Below, piece by piece: positions 16,966 to 25,900 of a DNA stretch of 64,000 nt (position 1 is its first letter; the number at the start of each line of letters is the position of its first letter). Under the pieces are notes generated by a model. The model searched no databases, was not told where the DNA came from, and saw only the letters and a list, made by a program, of their open reading frames with translations. Made by a program: the position numbers and the translations under genes. Source of the DNA: Bacillota bacterium (lineage in GTDB: Bacteria > Bacillota > Sulfobacillia > Sulfobacillales > Sulfobacillaceae); contig JAPNUO010000001.1 in NCBI GenBank assembly GCA_026627065.1, positions 124,001 to 188,000 of the forward strand. The letters are read 5' to 3'.

Positions 16966-18261
16966 CTAACTGGCGATGTCCTCCAGATCCTTTTGCGGTT
17001 CGATTTTTCGTGCAAACAGCAACACCAAGGTGCCGACGATGACTATGGCTGCGCAAATCACGGGCACCAAGGCATAGTGGCCGCTAGTCATCACCGCGCC
17101 GAAAATGGAGGGAGCGAACACCAAGCCGAAGAAGTAGATGCCCGTCACGAACGAGCTGCCGGTGCCTCGGGCGCGCGTAGGAAAGGAATCGTTAAGATAG
17201 CGCCACCACGTTCCCTGATATCCCTGGCCGAAGAAGCCGAACAGCGCCATGATGAAGAAGAGCCAACCTTCGCCGCCGTGGACAGCAAATAACCCGACGG
17301 CGATGCCGCCAATGATGTTCCAGAGGATCAAGATATTGCGGGAAACCCAGCGGTCGGCAAGAAGGCCGACAACAATTTCGCCCACGATGGTTGCAGCACC
17401 TTCGACTAGCAATGCGAGTGAGGCAATGCCAATACCGATGTGGTCGTAGTACACCATGAAGGTGACGCCGAGGACAATCACGAAACCCACGCTGAAATTG
17501 ACCAGAAACCCGAAGAGGGACGTGGTAATGGTTTGACGCCGCAAGTCGGGAGCAAAAATCTGCCAAAACTCTTGGCGTACCGCTTTGTGTTCGTCGATAG
17601 AGTAGCGGGTCTGGATCGTCTGCCCGCGTTCAATGTCCCGGCGATGCCGTTTTACTTGCAGAGCTTCAGCGGACCGCGGGGGTTCGCGGAGCGTCAGTGC
17701 CACGACAAGGGCGAGAAGAATAGACGAAAAGGACAGCAGGAACAAAATGCGCCAGTGACCGGACGGCAAGACAAGCGATCCAACCAAGCCGATGACCACG
17801 GTCCCCATGGGAAAGCCAGCGGTGACGATCCCCTGAAGCATGCCTCGAATGTGGCGGGGAGCTTCTTCTGCCACTAACACGTTGCCGGTGCCGATGACGG
17901 AGAGGCAAACACCGGCGAGAAAGCCGATGACGGCGTATTCGACCACGTTAGTCACAAAGGCGGTGAACCCACTGGTGAGCGCCGTGGCGACCAGTGCCGC
18001 AATAAAGAGGTTTTTGCGGCCAAAGCGATCCATTAAGGGACCAATGGCCAGATTGCTCAGAGTGGTTGCGACGAATCCGCCGCTAAGCACCAGTCCGCCT
18101 TCAGCCACAGACATGTGCAGGTATTTAAGAATCAAAGGCAGGGCATCATTGCGGGCCACCGAATCGAATGCGGACATGAGGACCCCAATGGTGACAAGCG
18201 TCACCAGCAAGGTGAGATAGGAGCGACTTACGGTTTCGGATTGGCCGCTAGGTTCAACCAT
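16966..18261 (-). CDS. MFS permease, probable aromatic acid:H+ symporter
   Basis: A 431-residue protein with 12 predicted membrane helices. Start ATG 18261 is preceded by GGAAAGGAAG; the frame is open to 18324 but without a site. Family marks: an Asp in helix 1 (MSAFDSVARNDALPLILKYL), the motif A loop between helices 2 and 3 (GPLMDRFGRKNLF), a second copy in the middle (GLLADRWVSRN), and a long charged central loop. These fit the sugar/organic-acid symporters that include aromatic acid importers (PcaK/BenK type). It lies directly upstream of the monooxygenase on the same strand, separated by its own control region. It would supply the aromatic substrate of the island. The exact substrate is inferred from context. 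Confidence 0.75.
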   Translation of the reverse strand: MVEPSGQSETVSRSYLTLLVTLVTIGVLMSAFDSVARNDALPLILKYLHMSVAEGGLVLSGGFVATTLSNLAIGPLMDRFGRKNLFIAALVATALTSGFTAFVTNVVEYAVIGFLAGVCLSVIGTGNVLVAEEAPRHIRGMLQGIVTAGFPMGTVVIGLVGSLVLPSGHWRILFLLSFSSILLALVVALTLREPPRSAEALQVKRHRRDIERGQTIQTRYSIDEHKAVRQEFWQIFAPDLRRQTITTSLFGFLVNFSVGFVIVLGVTFMVYYDHIGIGIASLALLVEGAATIVGEIVVGLLADRWVSRNILILWNIIGGIAVGLFAVHGGEGWLFFIMALFGFFGQGYQGTWWRYLNDSFPTRARGTGSSFVTGIYFFGLVFAPSIFGAVMTSGHYALVPVICAAIVIVGTLVLLFARKIEPQKDLEDIAS

Positions 18262-18331
18262 GGATGTGTTCTTCCTTTCCCTTGGTTTATCAGTTCTCTT
18301 TCTTTGGGAGGCAGATTTCTGCAAACTCCAT

Positions 18332-18342
18332 ATATAATATAT
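18332..18342. promoter_or_regulatory. shared AT-rich 11-mer upstream of the permease
   Basis: ATATAATATAT, the reverse complement of the 16934 site. It lies in a longer AT block (18330-18352) about 70 bases upstream of the permease start. It is the third occurrence in the island and the probable GntR operator. Confidence 0.5.
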
Positions 18343-18352
18343 AAAATATAAT

Positions 18353-19025
18353 CGAGAAAATTACAACGAGAATTGCGAAATGGGCGATTCGAAAGAACTC
18401 CATGTCGGAACCGGTGGGCGCAGGCAGGAGAGCAAGACTTCATCCTCCGGCGAATGCTCTATGCATTACCCCTGTCGATTTTCAAAGGTGAACGAATCCG
18501 TGGAGGATCCTGACAAAAGGGGGGCCCGTGGCCCGGTGGCAATGAATGATGGGGCGCCATTGCGGCACTGTGTCGAAAGTCCGCCCCAGGGGACCTCGTG
18601 CGGACGGCATCGCAGGCGGCCCACTTGGCGTGGCGCAACACGGGGGAGCAGGACAAATCGGGTTGTTCGCGGGCAAGCGGCGTCAGACACAATAGACGCC
18701 AGACAATACCTGCCGAGGGCACGTTCGAAACGATCCGCCGTCTCTCACAGCAGGTCTTCAATAGGCCCCTCGCTTGCGTACGCAATGGTCTCGGTCCCCC
18801 GTCAGCGGCAGGGGCATTCGCGCGCCACCGTCTCGGCGGCCCGTTCGCGGTCGCGCAGCAGGTTATCGCGACGCAACACCGCTAGGGCCCAACCAATGGT
18901 TCGTCCTGGTGCCCGATGGGTGCCAAGCTGGGGAGTCGAGGCCGTGTGGCGCCGTTCATCCCCACCGTAACCTGTGCGGGGTCGGCCCCAGAGCACTCAA
19001 TCGGGGGACGGTGGCGGTTGGCGAT
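18353..19025. other. non-coding or decayed spacer
   Basis: No intact gene in 673 bases. Minus-strand pieces such as APGRTIGWALAVLRRDNLLR (18802-18996) look protein-like but are broken by stops and frame changes, consistent with an eroded gene or insertion sequence. No catalytic motif is visible. Confidence 0.35.
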
Positions 19026-19364
19026 TTAAGAGAGGCGATGCCGCGTTGCTTGACCCAAACCCATTTCGGCAACGGCGACCGCCACAATGATCATGACTAA
19101 ATGGACGAGACGGACGGTGAGCGGATCGGCCGGCGATACGAGGGGGAGCGCCCCGGCAGCCATGAGAATCACCGCTGCCACTCCCAGTGCTGCGCTTTTG
19201 GTTTCCCATGCCAGCCAGGCAATCGAGACCAGCATCATGAGGCCCACGACAATATGCACTTCCACCATGGTGCGCGTCATGGGCAAGAAGTGAAACAGGC
19301 CACCGAGTCCGATGACCAGCGCGACAAGAAAAGAGAGTCGGAAAATCATTGCAGTGGCCTTCAC
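19026..19364 (-). CDS. small four-helix membrane protein at the end of the men operon
   Basis: A 112-residue protein with four hydrophobic segments (roughly residues 7-27, 32-50, 54-74 and 84-104). GTG 19364 has AGGAGG 8 bases upstream; the frame is open to 19385. It lies 63 bases behind menA on the same strand and may be the last gene of the menaquinone operon. No cofactor-binding motif is clear apart from two histidines near the membrane faces (FHFLPM and VEVHIVVG). I do not recognise the family. A role near quinones is only suggested by position. Confidence 0.55.
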   Translation of the reverse strand: MKATAMIFRLSFLVALVIGLGGLFHFLPMTRTMVEVHIVVGLMMLVSIAWLAWETKSAALGVAAVILMAAGALPLVSPADPLTVRLVHLVMIIVAVAVAEMGLGQATRHRLS

Positions 19365-19427
19365 CCGAAAACACCTCCTGACCACCAGCGTGCGCGGAAC
19401 GTGGCGGTTTCATGCACGGACGCCTCG

Positions 19428-20312
19428 TTAGGGCAAGATCAAGCCCAACGCCAGCAAAAGACCCATGATGATGTGAAGACGCCCCATCAACGGCACGGCG
19501 CGCTTAAGGCCCTCCTCACGACTCAGCCGTCGGAGCGTACTAATGGCCAAGGGCAACGCGACCAGCACGACCAGAGCTGTTGGCGGCAGCTGCCCGCTTC
19601 CTACGCTGGCCAGAATGGCCGCAAATGCGGCCAGCACGACAGCGGTGATCACCCAGTAGGCGCGCTTGTGACCCAACACCACCGGGATAGTGCGGCGCCC
19701 ATGCCGTCCGTCCTGAACGCGGTCGCGCAAGTTGTTGCCCAGCAAAATGGCAGCGACCAAAAACCCGACAGGGATGGACGCCACCCACGCCATCGCGGTA
19801 ATGCGGCCTAAGGCGGCGAGCTCCGTGGCGGTAATCTCCAGCGGGCCCATAATCATAAAGACGACAAATTCGCCCCACGGGGTGGCGGAAATCGGAAAGG
19901 GCCCACCGGCGTAAAGAAATCCGGCGCTGATCGCCAAAAGTCCCATGAGTAAGAGCCAAGGGGTGCGAAAAATAACAAGAACGAGGCCGAGCCCGAGGGC
20001 GATGAGGTAGAGGCCGAGCGCCCATCGCCAGACGGTGTGGGGCGGCACCTCCCCGGAGACGATGATTCCGCCGATGCCAAGGCTTTCCGGAGAATCCAGC
20101 CCATGAATGTAATCAAAGTATTCGTTGAGCATATTGGCCCCGATTTGCATGAGAAAACCGATCACGACAATATCCAGCCAGGCCCACCACGCCAGATGAT
20201 GGCTCGCCCGCCAGGCCAATGCGCCCCCGACAAGCATAGGGACTACGGTGGCGGCCAAGGTAGGGGGGCGACTCACGCGCAAAAAAGCCTTTCCCGTCAT
20301 TCGCACGTCCAT
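19428..20312 (-). CDS. menA: 1,4-dihydroxy-2-naphthoate polyprenyltransferase
   Basis: A 294-residue UbiA-family membrane enzyme that joins 1,4-dihydroxy-2-naphthoate to a polyprenyl diphosphate, giving demethylmenaquinone. The first Asp-rich motif is NMLNEYFDYIHGLDS (N-x3-D-x4-D type), the second is NNLRDRVQDGRHGRRT with the D-x3-D. Nine hydrophobic segments follow the family pattern. The start ATG 20312 overlaps menE by 16 bases. An ATG four codons later has a more usual distance from GAAGGA and could be the real start. Last catalytic step in this operon; the methylase MenG/UbiE is not in the window. Confidence 0.9.
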   Translation of the reverse strand: MDVRMTGKAFLRVSRPPTLAATVVPMLVGGALAWRASHHLAWWAWLDIVVIGFLMQIGANMLNEYFDYIHGLDSPESLGIGGIIVSGEVPPHTVWRWALGLYLIALGLGLVLVIFRTPWLLLMGLLAISAGFLYAGGPFPISATPWGEFVVFMIMGPLEITATELAALGRITAMAWVASIPVGFLVAAILLGNNLRDRVQDGRHGRRTIPVVLGHKRAYWVITAVVLAAFAAILASVGSGQLPPTALVVLVALPLAISTLRRLSREEGLKRAVPLMGRLHIIMGLLLALGLILP

Positions 20313-21763
20313 TCCTTCCAGCTGCCGGCGCGTTCCATCAGCGCAGTTCGCAATATTTTCCCGCTGGCGTTGCGCGGAATGTCCTCCACGCGAAAGTACT
20401 TCGACGGCATTTTATAGGACGCTAGGCTTGCCGACAAGTAGGTGCGGAGCGCGGCGGGCGTTAGGGACGTTTCGGGCTTGAGGACCAGCGCCGCCGCCAC
20501 AATTTGACCCCATTCGGGATCCGGGAGGCCAAATACGGCCGCGTCGACGACATCCGGGACTTCTTTGAGCCGCGCTTCGACCTCGCTGGGATAGACGTTC
20601 TCCCCTCCCCGGATGATGATGTCTTTGACACGATCGGTCACGGTAAGAAACCCTTCGGCGTCCAGAGCCCCCCAGTCGCCGGTTTTCAGCCACCCGTCGC
20701 CGAAGGTCGCCTGTGTTTCCGCCGGGTTGTGCCAGTAACCGCGCGCTACCGTGGGACCGCGCACCCAGATTTCCCCGAATTCCCCGGCTGCGACCGAGCG
20801 TCCCTCTCGGACAATGCGGACTTCCGTGGGCAAATTGGGACGACCGGAGGTCGTGGCGCGTTCGCGCACTGCGCTGGGATCGAGCGTGACAATTTGGGAG
20901 CACGTTTCCGTCAGGCCGTAGGTGGGGACCGCAGGGTAGCCCTTGTCCCAGGCCGCGTGAACGAGGGCGGCGGGTGCGGGTGCCCCTCCCAGCAACACGA
21001 GCCTTAATTGAGGCGGAGCGGGGTCATTCAGGGCGATAAGACGGTAGAGCATGGTCGGGACGACAGAGAGCAGCGTGCAACCTTCATCCCTCATCCTTTG
21101 GTACACGCGAAAGGCATCAAATCGGGGCTCTAGCACGACGGCGGACCCGTGAATCAGGCTGCGAAACAGAATAGTGAGGCCGCCCACGTGGAAAAGCGGC
21201 ATGACATGCATCCAACGGTCGCCGGGGTCGAGCCCCGCATTGAGGGCAAATCCCACCGCGCTCCACCATTGGTTGCCTACCGTCAGTTCTACCCCTTTCG
21301 GCCGTCCGGTGGTGCCGGACGTATAGACCAGGGCGTGCAAATCCTCGAAAGAGAGCTGGGCATCATAGACGGCGTCTTCAGGGGATTCGCGGAGGAGCTC
21401 CTGAATCGCAATTTCTGGGCAAGGCGCAGAGAGGCCCAGGCGCCCGTCATGCACCACCAACGCCGGATCCGCGTCAACCAAGAGCCTCCGAAGTTCCGGG
21501 GCGGTCAGGCGCGTATTGAGCGGGACCATGACCGCCCGCAGGCGGGTTAACGCGTGGATTAAGAACACTGTCGAGGCGGAGGGCAGCAGGTGGAATGCAA
21601 CCCGCTGCTGGGCGCCAACCCCTCGCTGGCGCAATATCCCGGCGACCCGGGCGACCTCGTGGTCGAGCGCGCGAAACGTCCACCGGCCTTCGGGGGTCAC
21701 GAGGGCCAGCCGGGTCGGATGGGTCAGGGCCTGGTGGCGGAGCCAATCAGGACTCGTAAGCAT
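20297..21763 (-). CDS. menE: o-succinylbenzoate-CoA ligase
   Basis: A 488-residue ANL-superfamily ligase that activates o-succinylbenzoate to its CoA ester for MenB. Motifs: ALVYTSGTTGRPKGVELTVG (phosphate loop), VPTYGLTETCSQ, GWLKTGDWGALDAEGFLTV, then DRVKDIIIRGGENVYPSEVE, and the C-terminal catalytic Lys in IPRNASGKILRT. The ATG follows the menB stop directly (TAAATG), so the two are translationally coupled. Position inside the men operon makes the MenE call secure over generic acyl-CoA ligases. The o-succinylbenzoate synthase that makes its substrate (menC) is not encoded next to it. Confidence 0.88.
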   Translation of the reverse strand: MLTSPDWLRHQALTHPTRLALVTPEGRWTFRALDHEVARVAGILRQRGVGAQQRVAFHLLPSASTVFLIHALTRLRAVMVPLNTRLTAPELRRLLVDADPALVVHDGRLGLSAPCPEIAIQELLRESPEDAVYDAQLSFEDLHALVYTSGTTGRPKGVELTVGNQWWSAVGFALNAGLDPGDRWMHVMPLFHVGGLTILFRSLIHGSAVVLEPRFDAFRVYQRMRDEGCTLLSVVPTMLYRLIALNDPAPPQLRLVLLGGAPAPAALVHAAWDKGYPAVPTYGLTETCSQIVTLDPSAVRERATTSGRPNLPTEVRIVREGRSVAAGEFGEIWVRGPTVARGYWHNPAETQATFGDGWLKTGDWGALDAEGFLTVTDRVKDIIIRGGENVYPSEVEARLKEVPDVVDAAVFGLPDPEWGQIVAAALVLKPETSLTPAALRTYLSASLASYKMPSKYFRVEDIPRNASGKILRTALMERAGSWKEWTCE

Positions 21764-22582
21764 TTACGGCAGCCGCGGAAACTTGGAAAAGTCGGGCTTG
21801 CGCTTTTCTAAATACGCATTTTTGCCTTCTTTCCCTTCCTCTGTCATGTAAAACAGCATGGTGGCGTCTCCCGCCAGCTGCTGCAGGCCCGCGAGACCGT
21901 CAGTATCCGCATTGAAGGCGGCCTTTAAGAAGCGGAGCGCGATGGGACTCTTGTCCAACATTTCCCGGCACCATTGCACCGTTTCTTCTTCCAGGCGTTC
22001 GAGCGGCACCACAGCATTGACCAAACCCATTTCGAGCGCCTGCTGGGCATCATATTGCCGACATAAAAACCAAATTTCCTTGGCTTTTTTGTGACCAACC
22101 ACCCGTGCCAACAGGGTCGCGCCGTAGCCTGCGTCGAAGCTTCCCACAATGGGGCCGGTTTGGCCGAATCTGGCGTTGTCGGCGGCGATGGTCAAATCGC
22201 AGACCAAATGCAAGACGTGGCCTCCGCCGATGGCATAACCGGCAACCATCGCCACCACAGGTTTGGGAAGGTACCGGATTTGTTTTTGCAGGTCAAGCAC
22301 GTTCAACCGGGGCACGCCGTCCGATCCGACGTAACCGGCGTCGCCTCGGACCCGCTGATCGCCCCCCGAGCAAAAGGCTTTGTCTCCCATCCCGGTCAAG
22401 ATGGCGACGCCAATGTTGGGGTCGTCGCGAATAATGTTGAACGCATCCTGAAGCTGAAACAGCGTGTCCGGACGAAAGGCGTTGCGGACTTCCGGACGAT
22501 TAATCGTCACCTTCGCGATGCCGTCCATCTCGTGAAAAAGCACATCCGAATATTCTTTGCGCAGTTTCCAGTTAAATCCCAT
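21764..22582 (-). CDS. menB: 1,4-dihydroxy-2-naphthoyl-CoA synthase
   Basis: A 272-residue crotonase-fold enzyme that closes o-succinylbenzoyl-CoA to dihydroxynaphthoyl-CoA. The oxyanion-hole segments are [20 protein letters not shown] and [20 protein letters not shown]. The MenB hallmark [20 protein letters not shown] carries the Gly and Asp of the bicarbonate-dependent class, and [20 protein letters not shown] follows. GGAGG lies just before the ATG, inside the end of menH (11-base overlap). Identity as MenB rather than enoyl-CoA hydratase is certain from these blocks. Confidence 0.95.
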   Translation of the reverse strand: MGFNWKLRKEYSDVLFHEMDGIAKVTINRPEVRNAFRPDTLFQLQDAFNIIRDDPNIGVAILTGMGDKAFCSGGDQRVRGDAGYVGSDGVPRLNVLDLQKQIRYLPKPVVAMVAGYAIGGGHVLHLVCDLTIAADNARFGQTGPIVGSFDAGYGATLLARVVGHKKAKEIWFLCRQYDAQQALEMGLVNAVVPLERLEEETVQWCREMLDKSPIALRFLKAAFNADTDGLAGLQQLAGDATMLFYMTEEGKEGKNAYLEKRKPDFSKFPRLP

Positions 22583-23423
22583 GGAGTGGTCCTCCTTCTT
22601 TCTTTGCGGACGCGGTGAACCCGCGCAAAAACGCGGTCAGTGCCTTGAAAAAGGCTCGCGAGTTGTCGTCGTGCACCGTATGGCCGGCGTCGGGGATCGA
22701 CACCCATTGAACGTTGGGGATCGCGCCCGCCATATCTTGGGCAATCGCGTGAAACTTAGCATCCTGCGAACCAGTCGCCAAAAGCACAGGCATGGCTAAG
22801 TGAGGCAGAGCCTCCCACAGGGAAGCCTGGGCGCCGGTCCCTGCGCCGCGAAGACTCTGAGCTAGCCCGAAGGTTGTTTGCTGTTGGCGGATGCGGTTTT
22901 CCCGCGCCTTGACCTCCGGCGACTGGTGTTGGAACAGCGCCTGATTAGCCCAGTAGTGCACAAACCAGGCGATGCCCTGGCGTTCTATAGCATTGGCCAA
23001 GGCCTCGTCCTGCTGTCGACGCGAAAGACGCTCGCTGGCGTCACGAAGGCCAGGGGATGCGCTTTCCAGCACCAATCCTCGAACCTGCTGAGGAGACTGG
23101 ACTGCGAGGTGCAGAGCCAAGCGGCCTCCCATGGAGTACCCGAGGACGAACGCCTGTCCCACCGCGAGCCGCGTTAGCAAGGTACTCAGGCGATCGGCGG
23201 TGGCCGCCATCGCTAACTCCCGCGCGTCGGTCGGTGCCGGAGTTCTGCCGTGGCCGGGCAAGTCCGGCGCCACCACGAAGAATTCGCTTGCGAGGGCGAC
23301 GGCCAGGCGCGCCAGACTCGCATGGGAGCCGGTAAACCCGTGCAATAACAGTACGGCTGGGGCGCTTGGGGTTCCCCAGGTCTCGTAAAACCAGCGTTGG
23401 CGATTCAATACCACACTAGGCAT
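22572..23423 (-). CDS. menH: 2-succinyl-6-hydroxy-2,4-cyclohexadiene-1-carboxylate synthase (alpha/beta hydrolase)
   Basis: A 283-residue alpha/beta hydrolase. In the men operon it should eliminate pyruvate from the MenD product. Triad: nucleophile in [14 protein letters not shown], Asp in [12 protein letters not shown], His in [12 protein letters not shown]; an oxyanion HGF occurs in [13 protein letters not shown]. The start is uncertain: ATG 23423 is taken, but GTG 23432 is possible; AGGAGG lies 24 and 15 bases away respectively. The open frame extends to 23708 over the preceding gap and the end of udgB, but that part is not protein-like. A -10 box in the gap ahead suggests an internal promoter for menHBEA. 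Confidence 0.85.
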   Translation of the reverse strand: MPSVVLNRQRWFYETWGTPSAPAVLLLHGFTGSHASLARLAVALASEFFVVAPDLPGHGRTPAPTDARELAMAATADRLSTLLTRLAVGQAFVLGYSMGGRLALHLAVQSPQQVRGLVLESASPGLRDASERLSRRQQDEALANAIERQGIAWFVHYWANQALFQHQSPEVKARENRIRQQQTTFGLAQSLRGAGTGAQASLWEALPHLAMPVLLATGSQDAKFHAIAQDMAGAIPNVQWVSIPDAGHTVHDDNSRAFFKALTAFLRGFTASAKKEGGPLHGI

Positions 23424-23492
23424 GCTGAGCGGCACCCAACAAGTGGACTTCCTCCTCTGATGGTCCGGACATGGCCGCAACCTTGCACAGCT

Positions 23493-23498
23493 ATTATA
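23493..23498 (-). promoter_or_regulatory. candidate -10 box for an internal menHBEA promoter
   Basis: TATAAT on the minus strand in the 118-base gap between the udgB stop and menH, about 70 bases ahead of the menH start. No convincing -35 hexamer lies 16-18 bases upstream, so activator dependence or a false positive is possible. Confidence 0.35.
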
Positions 23499-23541
23499 TC
23501 CCAATTCGCAAAAGGGGAGCGCGGCGCGGTTTGGCGCGACT

Positions 23542-24225
23542 TTAGCAGCTTCTCTCGATGTCCAGGATCTCCCGCGCGGTGGTAAAGATTTGATCAAGCA
23601 TGCCTTCTGTGAGGCGCCCCGTTTGGGTGTTCTGTCGGCTGGGATGATACGAGGCCAGGAGGGTGCGCGGGCGGCTGTCCATCCAGTCGTAACGCGCTCC
23701 GTGCGCAAAAGCTGCCGATTTCAGGGGGGTTCCCCGCTGTTCCGCGATCTCCCGCACGGCGTCAAAAGCAATGCGGCCGAGCGCCACGATGACGCGGGGA
23801 TCCAGGCTGTTCCATTCTTCCAGCAGGTAAGGGCGGCACGCCTGAAGTTCTTCTTTGGTGGGACGATTCTGAGGCGGTGCGCACCGCACGGCAGCAGTGA
23901 TGTAGGCGCCGCGGAGGACCAACCCATCGGTGCGGTGTTCGCTCGTGGGCTGGTTGGCAAACCCTGCGCGATACAAGGCCGCGGTCAGCCACTGGCCGGA
24001 CGCGTCGCCGGTGAACATGCGCCCGGTGCGGTTGCCGCCGTGGGCCGCCGGCGCCAGCCCGACCACCAAGAGCTTTGCTTCGGGATCGCCAAACCCCACC
24101 AGGGGCTTCCCCCAATAGGGTTCGTTCCGATAGCGGCGCACTTTTGTCCGTGCCACCTCTTCTCGCCAGGCCACGAGCCGCGGGCAGCGCGTGCAGGCAA
24201 GGACGCGATCATTTAAGGGGAGCAT
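23542..24225 (-). CDS. udgB: family 5 uracil-DNA glycosylase (UDGb)
   Basis: A 227-residue DNA repair enzyme that removes uracil (and in this family hypoxanthine or related bases) from DNA. ATG 24225 lies within the end of menD (17-base overlap). Cys11 and Cys14 (ACTRCPRL), with the Cys of AAVRCAPP and the Cys of LQACRPYL, form the [4Fe-4S] set. Motif A reads VGLAPAAHGGNRTGRMFTGD, which lacks the polar catalytic residue of families 1-4 and defines family 5. The C-terminal block SYHPSRQNTQTGRLT holds the conserved His. Its place inside the men operon has no known biochemical reason. Such enzymes are common in thermophiles. Confidence 0.88.
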   Translation of the reverse strand: MLPLNDRVLACTRCPRLVAWREEVARTKVRRYRNEPYWGKPLVGFGDPEAKLLVVGLAPAAHGGNRTGRMFTGDASGQWLTAALYRAGFANQPTSEHRTDGLVLRGAYITAAVRCAPPQNRPTKEELQACRPYLLEEWNSLDPRVIVALGRIAFDAVREIAEQRGTPLKSAAFAHGARYDWMDSRPRTLLASYHPSRQNTQTGRLTEGMLDQIFTTAREILDIERSC

Positions 24226-25900
24226 GGTCCGCCCCCGTTTCTGCCTTTTGGTACAAGCGCCGGTGAATGTCCGGGGTGTCTTGGCGCGGCGTTGTATGCC
24301 AGTCCAGGACCCTGAGCCCCGGGGCCTCCCTGAGCGCGAGAAAATGGCGCAAAAAGGTGGAGTAATCGTTGGCTCGGCGATACTGCGCGCCATACAACGC
24401 GGCGACCCCGGAAAAATCGATGGCGTGGGGGGTGCCGAAAAGTTCCTCAAATGTGTCGTGGGGCAAGGACGCTTGCGAAAGAAAAGAGAAGATGGCGCCA
24501 CCTTGGTTGTTAATCACCACAAAGAAGGCGTTAAGACGGTGATTGAGCGCCAGCGCCAAGCCGGTCATGTCGTGATGGAACGCCAGATCCCCTAAAATCG
24601 CCAGGACGTCGTGATGCTTTTGGGCAATGCCCAGCGCCGTGGAGACCAGACCGTCGATGCCGTTGGCTCCGCGGTTGGCAAAAATGTTTAATGATCCCCG
24701 GGTGTAAAAGGTGTCTAAATCTCGGACCGGCATGCTGCTGGCCACTAGGACGGGCTTTTGGGGGTCTGTCCACAGCTGGGAAAGATGATAATAAAATCGG
24801 CCTTCAAAGGTCGGCGGGCTCTCTTCGACCACCGCGCGAATGCGCGTAGAGGCCCAGGCCTCGTATCGGTGCAGTTGATCATAGAAGGTCTGCGAACCCT
24901 CCGGCACCGTGTCTTGGAAAACCAGAGCCTTGAGGGTTTCGACAGGATCGCCCTCCATCAGCAGGGCCGAATGGTGGTCGGGATCCCGAAATCCCTGGGG
25001 CCAATCGACGAGAATCATCCGCGCTTCCCGGCTCCATTGCTGAAACGCTTTGGACGTCAAGGGGGCTCCGAGGTGCACAACGAGGTCGGGGCGCGGGGCG
25101 TCCGGCCAGGCCCTAAGAAAGGTGTCGTAGGTGGTCAAGCCGGGGGCCGTTCGCGGCGTGTGCGCCACCGGATCGATGACTATCGGCCAGTGGGCGCGGT
25201 CAAAGGCCTGAAGTATGTCGGCGGACAGCGCCGGCGATTCTGGACCTAAGGCCAACAACGGCCGGCGGGCGGCGTGCCCCCATTCCCGGGCAGCTGCCAC
25301 CGCCTCAGGGGACGGCATGGCAATGGGCGAAAAATACGGCCCCATGGAGACTTCGGGCAGCGGACCTTCTCCCGGCAGCAGCGGTTCGCGCACCGGGATG
25401 TTTAAGTGCACCGGCCCCTGCGGGTGGCTGGCGGCATAATGCACGGCGCGGGCCGCCACCTGGGCGGCATGGCGATCTGGTGCGCCCGCGCCCGGAGTGG
25501 GCAAATCCTGAAACCATTTGACGTGTCGGCCGTAAAGATGCACCTGGTCAATGGTCTGCGCCGCCCCGACGTCCCTGAGTTCCCGCGGGCGATCGGCCGT
25601 GAGCACAAGAAGCGGAACCCGGCTGAGAAACGCTTCAACCACGGCAGGCAAGAAGTTGGCCGCTGCCGTCCCCGACGTCGATACCAGCACCACGGGGCGC
25701 TGCCGGGCCTTGGCCATGCCTAAAGCAAAGAAGCCGCCGGAACGCTCGTCGAGAGCCATGTGCACGCGAATGCCGGGAGATTCGTGGAGCAGCAAGGCGA
25801 GCGGGGTTGAACGCGACCCGGGAGCGACCACCGCATCCCTGACGCCGCTAGCCGCCAATTGCGCGACCAGGGCGCCGAGGTAAGAGCGGAGCGGGGTCAC
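24209..25900 (-). CDS. menD: 2-succinyl-5-enolpyruvyl-6-hydroxy-3-cyclohexene-1-carboxylate synthase
   Basis: A 563-residue thiamine diphosphate enzyme. It condenses isochorismate with 2-oxoglutarate. Start GTG 25900 overlaps the menF stop (GTGA) and has GAGGGGG 7 bases upstream. The N-terminal Pyr domain has VVAPGSRSTPLALLLHES and the activating Glu in MALDERSGGFFALGMAKA. The C-terminal PP domain has NRGANGIDGLVSTALGIAQK and the ThDP-binding block ILGDLAFHHDMTGLALALN followed by VVINNQGGAIFSFLSQ. Length and motif order are standard. Confidence 0.95.
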   Translation of the reverse strand: MTPLRSYLGALVAQLAASGVRDAVVAPGSRSTPLALLLHESPGIRVHMALDERSGGFFALGMAKARQRPVVLVSTSGTAAANFLPAVVEAFLSRVPLLVLTADRPRELRDVGAAQTIDQVHLYGRHVKWFQDLPTPGAGAPDRHAAQVAARAVHYAASHPQGPVHLNIPVREPLLPGEGPLPEVSMGPYFSPIAMPSPEAVAAAREWGHAARRPLLALGPESPALSADILQAFDRAHWPIVIDPVAHTPRTAPGLTTYDTFLRAWPDAPRPDLVVHLGAPLTSKAFQQWSREARMILVDWPQGFRDPDHHSALLMEGDPVETLKALVFQDTVPEGSQTFYDQLHRYEAWASTRIRAVVEESPPTFEGRFYYHLSQLWTDPQKPVLVASSMPVRDLDTFYTRGSLNIFANRGANGIDGLVSTALGIAQKHHDVLAILGDLAFHHDMTGLALALNHRLNAFFVVINNQGGAIFSFLSQASLPHDTFEELFGTPHAIDFSGVAALYGAQYRRANDYSTFLRHFLALREAPGLRVLDWHTTPRQDTPDIHRRLYQKAETGADHAPLK

